Shown here one piece after another: positions 1-5,322 of a stretch of DNA of 5,322 nt (within the stretch, counting starts at the first letter, position 1; each line of letters opens with the position of its first letter). A model generated the notes under the pieces. It did no database searches. It saw only the letters and a list, made by a program, of their open reading frames with translations, and was not told where the DNA came from. This DNA comes from Limnohabitans sp. (GTDB lineage Bacteria; Pseudomonadota; Gammaproteobacteria; Burkholderiales; Burkholderiaceae_C), in NCBI GenBank assembly GCA_015657605.1, contig JACDQO010000458.1, positions 1 to 5,322 on the forward strand, in the 5' to 3' direction. Position numbers and translations under genes: made by a program.

Positions 1-100
1 AGACATTGCTTGGCCGCGCGCCTACGAGTCGGGCAAGCCGCAGCTTGAAGCAGGTTTTGCCCGCGAGCGTGCCCAGCAGGCTGCGACAAAGGGGGACTAG
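1..100 (+). CDS. C-terminal end of 2-aminobenzoyl-CoA monooxygenase/reductase-like flavoenzyme (5' part outside window)
   Basis: Only the last 32 codons are inside the window, in the frame starting at base 2, ending with TAG at 98-100. The visible peptide begins DIAWPRAYESGKPQLEAGFA and ends in a charged, Ala/Gln-rich tail. A W-P-x-x-Y-x-S-G-K-x-Q-L pattern close to the C-terminus is what I remember from the old-yellow-enzyme half of bifunctional 2-aminobenzoyl-CoA monooxygenase/reductase (also annotated salicylyl-CoA 5-hydroxylase/oxidoreductase). In that family an N-terminal FAD monooxygenase half hydroxylates the CoA-activated ring at C5 and the C-terminal half reduces the ring. No catalytic residues are visible here, so the call rests on the tail motif plus the downstream aryl-CoA ligase, RidA and beta-oxidation genes. 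The stop codon abuts the next start (TAG|ATG), which implies co-transcription. Another OYE-type oxidoreductase is possible. Confidence 0.65.
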   Translation, partial: DIAWPRAYESGKPQLEAGFARERAQQAATKGD

Positions 101-901
101 ATGGCCGATGAACTGCAGGGCAGCCACGCCCTCATCACAGGCGCGGGCGCAGGCATTGGCTCGGCCATCGCGTTGCAGCTCGCGCAAGCGGGTTGTCGTC
201 TCACGCTCTGCGGCCGCTCGCAAGACAAGCTGCAGACGCAAGCCGAAACCCTGCGAGCGCAAGTGCCCGATGTGGCGGTGTTGATCGCGCCCATGGATGT
301 GGGCGATGAGCACTCGGTGCAAGCGGCAGTGCAGCAGGCGCAAGCCCGCTTTGGCCCCATCAACATCCTCGTCAACAATGCAGGCCAGGCACACAGCCAG
401 CCCTTTGCCAAGACCGATGCAGCGCTCTGGCAGCAGATGCTGAACGTCAACCTCACAGGCACCTACCACTGCATTCAGGCGGTGTTGCCGGGCATGCTCG
501 AAGCCGCGCAGACAGGCACGCCCGGGCGAATCATCAACATCGCGAGCACAGCAGGCCTCAAGGGCTATGCCTATGTCAGTGCTTATGTGGCGGCCAAGCA
601 TGGCGTGGTGGGTCTGACCAAAGCACTGGCCCTCGAGTTGGCCCGCAAAGGCGTGACCGTGAACGCGATTTGCCCCGGCTACACCGAGACCGACATCGTG
701 CGCGAAGCGGTACAAAACATCGTGAGCAAAACGGGCAAGACAGAGGCGCAAGCGCGCCAGGCCTTGGCAGCCAGCAACCCTCAGCAGCGCCTGGTGCAGC
801 CGCAAGAAGTCGCGCAAAGCGTGTTGTGGCTGTGCGCTGCAGGCAGCGATGCGATCAACGGCCAAGCCATTGCGATTGACGGCGGGGAGTTGGCCGGATG
901 A
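101..901 (+). CDS. SDR family NAD(P)-dependent oxidoreductase, probable 3-hydroxyacyl-CoA dehydrogenase role
   Basis: A complete 266-residue classical short-chain dehydrogenase/reductase, cytoplasmic. All family landmarks are present: the Rossmann glycine motif TGAGAGIG (13-20), NNAG (92-95), the structural Asn in NVNLTG (N117), catalytic Ser149 in INIAST, the Tyr162-x3-Lys166 pair in AYVAAK, and the PG turn (192-193). The C-terminus has the usual NGQAIAIDGGE ending. At the end of the second strand the residues are C37-G38-R39 with no Asp, which hints at NADP(H) rather than NAD(H) use; this is inferred from family rules. Start: ATG at 101 directly follows the previous stop, with a purine-rich AAAGGGGGA (88-96) four bases upstream. 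The 3' end overlaps the MarR start as ATGA. In this operon it probably oxidises or reduces a hydroxy/oxo group on the alicyclic or ring-opened CoA thioester. Its substrate cannot be read from sequence. Confidence 0.93.
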   Translation: MADELQGSHALITGAGAGIGSAIALQLAQAGCRLTLCGRSQDKLQTQAETLRAQVPDVAVLIAPMDVGDEHSVQAAVQQAQARFGPINILVNNAGQAHSQPFAKTDAALWQQMLNVNLTGTYHCIQAVLPGMLEAAQTGTPGRIINIASTAGLKGYAYVSAYVAAKHGVVGLTKALALELARKGVTVNAICPGYTETDIVREAVQNIVSKTGKTEAQARQALAASNPQQRLVQPQEVAQSVLWLCAAGSDAINGQAIAIDGGELAG

Positions 902-1386
902 ACAGCATGACCGACATGGAAGTGCGGGCCCACGCCGAGCACCACGCTTCGCTGCGCCTGTGGTTGCGCCTGCTCTCGTGTACGACGCGCATCGAAGACA
1001 CCATCCGTCAGCGCTTGCGTGAGCAGTTTGGCATCACGCTGCCGCGCTTTGACCTGATGGCCCAGCTCGAACGAGAGGCGCAAGGCTTGTCCATGAGCGA
1101 ACTGTCGCGCCGCATGATGGTCACGGGCGGCAACGTCACCAGCATCGTGGACCAGCTGGAAAAAGAACAACTGGTGCAGCGCCAGACGCAAGTCGGCGAC
1201 CGCCGCTCATTCACCGTCAGCCTGACCGAGGCTGGGCGCAGCGCATTTGCCGCCATGGCCCTGGCCCATGAAGGCTGGGTGGTGGAGTTGCTCTCGCCGC
1301 TGGCCGAGCCAGAACAAACACAGCTGCACCAACTGCTGGGCACCTTGAAGTCCGGCACACCCACAAAACAAGAGGAGAAGACATGA
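898..1386 (+). CDS. MarR family transcriptional regulator
   Basis: A 162-residue protein, typical MarR length, expected to be a dimeric DNA-binding repressor. An N-terminal helical dimerisation part (about 15-60) precedes the winged helix-turn-helix. The HTH spans about 65-90 ([20 protein letters not shown]), where the recognition helix follows GGNVTS. The wing carries the conserved D101-R102-R103-S104, and the domain closes with LTEAGR. Start: ATG 898 overlaps the SDR stop (ATGA). GGGGAG at 884-889 lies 8 bases upstream, which fits this start better than in-frame ATGs at 907 and 916. The regulator sits inside the operon it likely controls, implying autoregulation. Its operator must lie upstream of the window or elsewhere, since no intergenic DNA exists here. 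MarR relatives near CoA-dependent aromatic pathways often respond to the aromatic acid or aryl-CoA; the ligand here is inferred. Confidence 0.93.
   Translation: MNSMTDMEVRAHAEHHASLRLWLRLLSCTTRIEDTIRQRLREQFGITLPRFDLMAQLEREAQGLSMSELSRRMMVTGGNVTSIVDQLEKEQLVQRQTQVGDRRSFTVSLTEAGRSAFAAMALAHEGWVVELLSPLAEPEQTQLHQLLGTLKSGTPTKQEEKT
1373..1377 (+). promoter_or_regulatory. Shine-Dalgarno site for the crotonase gene
   Basis: AGGAG lies 5 bases before ATG 1383, inside the last codons of the MarR gene. It supports the first ATG (1383) over the in-frame ATG at 1440, whose upstream sequence is pyrimidine-rich and has no purine tract. The site therefore argues that the unusual 20-residue N-terminal extension of the crotonase is translated. 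Confidence 0.75.
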
Positions 1387-2243
1387 GCCAACGCTATTTG
1401 CCCGGCCAGCCCCATCAGTTGCCCCGTCACAACCAGCCCATGTCGGGCTACCAGCCCGAGCATTTTTTGCTGTCCGTCAAAGACGGTGTGGCCACGGTGA
1501 GCCTGAACCGCCCCGAGCGCAAGAACCCGCTGTCGTTCGACTCATACGCCGAGCTGCGCGATTTTTTCCGCGCCTTGCCCTACGCGCCCGACATCCACGC
1601 CGTGGTCATCACGGGCGAGGGCGGCAATTTCTGCTCAGGTGGCGATGTCCACGAAATCATCGGACCGCTCACCCAACTCGACATGCCGGGCCTCTTGGCC
1701 TTCACCCGCATGACGGGTGACTTGGTCAAGGCCATGCGCGCTTGCCCACAACCCATCATTGCCGCCATTGACGGCGTGTGCGCTGGGGCTGGGGCGATTC
1801 TGGCCATGGCCTCAGACCTGCGCTACGGCACCGAGCGCAGCAAGACTTATTTCCTGTTCAACAAGGTCGGCCTGGCTGGTTGCGACATGGGCGCGTGCGC
1901 GCTCTTGCCGCGCATCATTGGCCAAGGGCGTGCCAGCGAGCTGCTCTTCACTGGGCGCGGCTTGGGCGCGCTGGAAGCCGAGCGCTGGGGTTTTTACAAC
2001 CGCGTGTGCGAGGCAGGCACCGTGCTGGCCGATGCACAGGCCATCGCCGCCCAACTCGTGGCAGGCCCCACCTTTGCCAACGGCATCACCAAAAAAATGC
2101 TGCAACAAGAATGGAACATGGGCGTGGACGAAGCCATCGAGGCCGAAGCCCAGGCCCAAGCCATCTGCATGGCCACCAATGATTTCCACCGGGCTTATCA
2201 CGCCTTTGTGGCCAAGCAAACACCCGTCTTTGAAGGGGACTGA
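1383..2243 (+). CDS. Enoyl-CoA hydratase/isomerase (crotonase) family protein lacking the hydratase glutamates
   Basis: A 286-residue crotonase-fold protein acting on a CoA thioester. The fold is clear: [17 protein letters not shown] (36-52), the first oxyanion-hole segment NFCSGGDV (82-89), and the second, [10 protein letters not shown] (131-140), followed by MASDLRYG. Aligning by eye with rat mitochondrial hydratase, the two catalytic Glu positions (Glu144, Glu164) fall on about Ile139 and Lys161, so neither acid is present. Instead it has [10 protein letters not shown] (161-170), with Asp168 near where MenB/BadI-type crotonases place a functional Asp. It is therefore unlikely to be a standard hydratase. 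A hydrolase, lyase or isomerase role in opening or processing the alicyclic CoA ester is an inference. The N-terminus is about 20 residues longer than usual, Pro/His/Gln-rich, with no signal peptide or membrane segment. The start overlaps the MarR stop (ATGA), and the gene ends 3 bases before the dehydrogenase. Confidence 0.92.
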   Translation: MSQRYLPGQPHQLPRHNQPMSGYQPEHFLLSVKDGVATVSLNRPERKNPLSFDSYAELRDFFRALPYAPDIHAVVITGEGGNFCSGGDVHEIIGPLTQLDMPGLLAFTRMTGDLVKAMRACPQPIIAAIDGVCAGAGAILAMASDLRYGTERSKTYFLFNKVGLAGCDMGACALLPRIIGQGRASELLFTGRGLGALEAERWGFYNRVCEAGTVLADAQAIAAQLVAGPTFANGITKKMLQQEWNMGVDEAIEAEAQAQAICMATNDFHRAYHAFVAKQTPVFEGD

Positions 2244-2246
2244 GCC

Positions 2247-3416
2247 ATGACACACCCACCCGAACTCGATTGGCCGTTTTTTGACAACAGCCACCGGGAT
2301 TTCAAAGTGCGGCTGGACGCCTGGTGCAACGAGCACCTTGCCCACGCCCATCACGATGAAAGCCGCGACGCGGTCGACGCCGAATGCATCCGATTGGTGC
2401 GCCTGCTGGGCAGCGGCGGTTGGCTCAAGCATGCAGTGTCCGGCACGGCCTATGGCGCCGCATCGGACGTGATCGACACGCGCCAGCTCTGCCTGCTGCG
2501 CGAAACACTGGCCTTTCACAACGGCTTGTCAGACTTCGCATTTGCCATGCAAGGCTTGGGCACGGGCGCCATCAGCCTCATGGGCACAGCCGATCAAAAG
2601 CAGCGCTACCTGCCCCGCGTGGCGTCGGGTCAAGCCCTGTCTGCCTTTGCCTTGAGTGAACCCGAGGCGGGTTCTGACGTGGCCGCCATGCATTGCAGCG
2701 CCACAGCCACCACTAATGGCTATGTGCTCAACGGCCGCAAGACCTGGATCAGCAACGGCGGCATCGCCGACTTTTATGTGGTGTTCGCACGCACGGGCGA
2801 AGCGCCCGGCGCACGCGGCATCACGGCTTTCATCGTCGATGCGGATACGCCTGGTTTGTCGATTGAAGAGCGCATCGACGTGGTCGCTCCCCACCCGCTG
2901 GCCACGCTCAAGTTCGACAACTGCAAAGTCGCTGCCAAGCAACGCATTGGTGAAGCAGGCCAAGGCTTCAAGGTCGCCATGGCCACGCTCGATGTGTTCC
3001 GCACCTCGGTCGCGGCAGCCGCTTTGGGTTTTGGGCGGCGTGCGTTGCACGAGTCCATCAGCTGGGCGCGTTCGCGCAAGATGTTTGGGCAGAGCTTGGG
3101 CGACTTTCAGATCACCCAAACCAAGATCGCCCAGATGGCCACCATGCTGGACGCGGCCACGCTCTTGACGTATCGCGCCGCGTGGCTGCGCGACCAAGGC
3201 GGGCGCATCACCCGCGAAGCGGCCATGGCCAAGATGACCGCCACCGAAAACGCCCAGCAGATCATCGACATGGCGGTGCAAATGCACGGTGGCATGGGCG
3301 TCAAAAAAGGCGTGATGGTCGAGTCGCTGTACCGCGAGATCCGGGCGCTGCGCATTTACGAAGGCGCCACCGAAGTGCAGCAGCTGATCATTGGCAAGGA
3401 TGTGTTGAAAGGCTGA
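2247..3416 (+). CDS. Acyl-CoA dehydrogenase family protein
   Basis: A complete 389-residue FAD-dependent acyl-CoA dehydrogenase, normal length for the short/medium-chain soluble family. It introduces an alpha,beta double bond into an acyl-CoA and passes electrons to electron-transfer flavoprotein. Signature 1 is [13 protein letters not shown] (135-147), followed by the flavin-contact motif RKTWISNGG (164-172). The C-terminal half has the ARSRKMFG helix (274-281) and QMHGGMGV (345-352). The motif IYEGATEVQ (370-378) supplies Glu372, at the position of the catalytic base in short/medium-chain enzymes. The N-terminal alpha domain (1-90) is more divergent, rich in His/Asp, as expected for a non-standard substrate. 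AAGGGGA (2233-2239) precedes the start by 7 bases, within the last crotonase codons. In this operon its likely substrate is the ring-opened or alicyclic CoA ester rather than a fatty acyl-CoA; that is inferred from neighbours. Confidence 0.94.
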   Translation: MTHPPELDWPFFDNSHRDFKVRLDAWCNEHLAHAHHDESRDAVDAECIRLVRLLGSGGWLKHAVSGTAYGAASDVIDTRQLCLLRETLAFHNGLSDFAFAMQGLGTGAISLMGTADQKQRYLPRVASGQALSAFALSEPEAGSDVAAMHCSATATTNGYVLNGRKTWISNGGIADFYVVFARTGEAPGARGITAFIVDADTPGLSIEERIDVVAPHPLATLKFDNCKVAAKQRIGEAGQGFKVAMATLDVFRTSVAAAALGFGRRALHESISWARSRKMFGQSLGDFQITQTKIAQMATMLDAATLLTYRAAWLRDQGGRITREAAMAKMTATENAQQIIDMAVQMHGGMGVKKGVMVESLYREIRALRIYEGATEVQQLIIGKDVLKG

Positions 3417-3987
3417 CATGAGCGACTGGAACAACCTGCTGCCCAGCAGCCACACCGACAGCTTTGCGCGTGACCGGCTGCCGCCGAAGGATCAACTGCC
3501 CGTGTTCATCGCCGACCGGCCCGAGCTGGACTACCCGGACCAGATCAACTGCGCGGTGGAATTGGTGGACCGCCATGTCAGTGAAGGACGAGGCGATCGC
3601 ATCGCGCTGCATGGTGTGAGCGACTTCAACAAGGGCGGTGGCGACTTCAGTTGGACGTATGCGCAGTTGCAAGACAAGAGCAACCGCATCGCCCAGGTGC
3701 TGACACAAGACATGGGCCTCGTGCCCGGCAACCGCATTTTGCTGCGCGGCGGTAACAGTCCCATGATGGCCGCTTGCTTGCTGGGCGCGCTCAAGACGGG
3801 CTTGGTGGCGGTGCCCACCATGCCCCTGCTGCGTGCGGGCGAGTTGGCCCAGATCATCGACAAAGCGCAGGTCAGCGCCGCCCTGTGCGACAGCCTGCTG
3901 GCCGACGAACTGCAGCACTGCATGACGCCCGGTCACGCCAGCCACATGGCCAGCCTGAAAAAGCTGGTGCAGTTTCGCAGCGATGCC

Positions 3988-3993
3988 CTGATG
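3988..3993 (+). other. Frameshift site 1 in the ligase (one base apparently missing)
   Basis: The frame beginning at 3418 reads sensible ligase sequence up to ...QFRSDAL (last codon CTG 3988-3990). Homologous-looking sequence then resumes as DGLEQRMARQSGAYN from GAT at 3990-3992, so base G3990 is needed by both frames. One extra G (CTG-GAT in place of CTGAT) would join them seamlessly. Left unrepaired, the first frame reaches TGA at 4066-4068. Confidence 0.85.
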
Positions 3994-4075
3994 GCCTGGA
4001 GCAGCGAATGGCGCGCCAAAGCGGCGCGTACAACGCCCACCCCACCAGCCGCGACGACGTGTGCCTGATTGCGTT

Positions 4076-4107
<32 letters not shown>

Positions 4108-4871
4108 CCATGCACTTTCACCGCGATGTGCTGGCCATGTGTGATTTGTTCCCGCGCCACATCCTGCAGATGAACGAGAACGATGTGGTGTGCGGCACGC
4201 CGCCGATTGCCTTCACCTTCGGGCTCGGGGGGCTGCTGGCGTTCCCTCTGCGCTATGGTGCCAGCACCGTGCTGCTCGAAAAGCACACGCCCGAGACCTT
4301 GATGCAGACCATTGCCAAGTACCGCGCCACGCAGTGCTACACCGCGCCCACCATGTACCGCCAGATGGCGACGCTGGCCAAAGGCGTTGACCTCTCCAGC
4401 CTCAAGCACCCTGTCTCGGCAGGCGAGGCCTTGCCCGACGCCACCCGCCAGCTTTGGAAGCAGGCCACAGGCATCGAGATGACCGATGGCATTGGTGGCA
4501 CCGAAGTGATCCACATCTACATCTCGAGTGCGGGCGCGCAAGTGCGCCCCGGCAGCATCGGTCAGGTGGTGCCCGGCTATGTGGCGCAGATCGTGGGCGA
4601 CGACATGCAGCCCCTGCCGCCCGGCACTGTCGGACGCTTGGCCGTGCGTGGCCCCACAGGCTGTAAATACCTGGCCGACCCGCGCCAGCAAGACTATGTG
4701 AAAGACGGCTGGAACCTGCCCGGCGACACCTTCGTCATGGACGCCGAAGGCTACTTCAGCTACCAGGCGCGCAACGACGACATGATCATCTCGGCGGGCT
4801 ACAACATTGCAGGCCCCGAGGTGGAAAGCGCTTTGCTGCAACACCCGGCCGTGGCCGAATGCGGCGTGGTC

Positions 4872-4878
4872 GGTCATG
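4872..4878 (+). other. Frameshift site 2 in the ligase (one base apparently extra)
   Basis: Reading in the middle frame gives ...AVAECGVVG and then nonsense for this family (HARRRPWAHR). The original frame resumes with MPDEDRGHIVQAYVVLKPG from ATG 4876. Removing one base from GGTCATG (for example T4874, giving GGC-ATG) yields GVVGMPDEDRG, the pattern expected in the C-terminal lid of acyl-CoA ligases. Its sign is opposite to site 1, so the final frame and stop match the start frame. Confidence 0.85.
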
Positions 4879-5089
4879 CCCGACGAAGACCGTGGGCACA
4901 TCGTGCAGGCTTATGTCGTGCTCAAGCCCGGCCACACGGGCGATGCGGCCATGGAAAAAGCCCTGCAAGAGCACGTCAAGCAAACCATCGCCCCGTTCAA
5001 GTACCCGCGCAAGGTGGTCTTCTTAGACGCCTTGCCCCGCACCGAGACCGGCAAACTGCAGCGCTTCAAGCTGCGTCAAATTTCTTCCT

Positions 5090-5095
5090 GAGGAG
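5090..5095 (+). promoter_or_regulatory. Shine-Dalgarno site for the RidA gene, overlapping the ligase stop
   Basis: GAGGAG begins within the ligase stop codon TGA (5089-5091) and ends 6 bases before ATG 5102. It is the strongest ribosome-binding site with the ECH site in the window. It fixes the RidA start and suggests the RidA product is made well even if upstream ligase translation fails. Confidence 0.75.
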
Positions 5096-5101
5096 CCCAC
5101 C

Positions 5102-5322
5102 ATGTTCAACGTCTTGCAACCCGAAGGCTGGGCACCCGCCAAAGGCTATGCCAACGGCATCGAAGCGCGTGGCCGCATGGTGTTCGTCGCGGGCATGATC
5201 GGCTGGAACGGCCAAGCCCAATTCGAGACCGACGACTTTGTGGCCCAGTGCCGCCAAGCCCTGCAAAACATTGTCGACACGCTCGCGTGCGCAGGCGCAG
5301 GCCCACAGCACATGGCCCGCAT
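5102..5322 (+). CDS. RidA family (YjgF/YER057c/UK114) enamine/imine deaminase, 3' end outside window
   Basis: The first 73 codons of a probable protein of about 130 residues run off the right edge in frame. Family features include an N-terminal strand ending in GW-P-A-KGYANGI (9-20), the core strand RMVFVAGMIGWN (25-36), and a helix FETDDFVAQCRQALQNIVD (41-59) followed by the usual LxxAGAGPxH turn (61-70). The conserved Arg that binds the substrate carboxylate in canonical RidA lies past the edge, so activity cannot be judged. RidA proteins hydrolyse reactive enamines/imines to ketones and ammonia. This fits a pathway that produces an amino-cyclohexene carboxyl-CoA, and the gene follows the ligase by 10 bases. 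General metabolite-damage repair is the alternative role. Confidence 0.9.
   Translation, partial: MFNVLQPEGWAPAKGYANGIEARGRMVFVAGMIGWNGQAQFETDDFVAQCRQALQNIVDTLACAGAGPQHMAR

Noticed and set aside
6..284. 92-codon plus-strand open frame at the left edge
   Set aside because: Out of frame with both the flavoenzyme tail and the SDR; its Arg/Ser-rich translation is a shadow product.
2529..3455. 308-codon open frame on the minus strand across the acyl-CoA dehydrogenase
   Set aside because: It lies opposite a gene with clear signature motifs. Its translation is His/Gly/Arg-rich with no family resemblance, as expected from GC-rich antisense shadows.
3985..3996. Programmed -1 ribosomal frameshift in the ligase
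   Set aside because: GCCCTGATGGCC has no X-XXY-YYZ slippery heptamer, I saw no obvious downstream stem, and a second shift of the opposite sign would also be needed.
4807..5091. Separate 94-residue gene
   Set aside because: It is the C-terminal lid of the ligase (MPDEDRG, PRTETGK), visible as its own open frame only because of the second indel.
4882..5198. Continuation of the middle ligase frame past the second indel into RidA, as a fused gene
   Set aside because: After 4874 the translation loses all ANL similarity, while the adjacent frame carries the expected lid sequence and a proper stop at 5089-5091.

Overview
The window is a tightly packed, single-strand (+) catabolic operon from a high-GC bacterium. 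The GC-rich third positions, compact overlapping genes and protein styles suggest a betaproteobacterium of the order Burkholderiales, perhaps Comamonadaceae. That placement is inferred from general resemblance, not from a search.

Layout, left to right: the last 32 codons of a gene that looks like the C-terminus of 2-aminobenzoyl-CoA monooxygenase/reductase (also annotated as salicylyl-CoA 5-hydroxylase/oxidoreductase); an SDR oxidoreductase; a MarR-type regulator; a crotonase-fold (enoyl-CoA hydratase family) protein; an acyl-CoA dehydrogenase; an aryl-CoA ligase of the 2-aminobenzoate/benzoate type whose reading frame is broken twice; and the first 73 codons of a RidA-family enamine/imine deaminase. 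Junctions are 0 nt, ATGA overlap, ATGA overlap, 3 nt, 1 nt and 10 nt. There is no room for an internal promoter or terminator, and no stretch over 10 bases lacks a gene.

Together the genes resemble the aerobic CoA-dependent anthranilate (2-aminobenzoate) pathway known from Aromatoleum (Azoarcus) evansii. The ligase makes 2-aminobenzoyl-CoA. The upstream flavoenzyme hydroxylates and reduces the ring without a ring-cleaving dioxygenase. The SDR, crotonase, acyl-CoA dehydrogenase and RidA would then deaminate, open and beta-oxidise the alicyclic product. The MarR protein probably senses an aromatic acid or its CoA ester.

Two points deserve attention. The ligase carries two single-base indels of opposite sign, a missing base near 3990 and an extra base near 4874; together they restore the original frame, yet they do not rescue translation. 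The crotonase lacks both glutamates of true enoyl-CoA hydratases. With a RidA in the same operon, this suggests a specific hypothesis for the unresolved lower pathway: enamine hydrolysis followed by hydrolytic ring opening.
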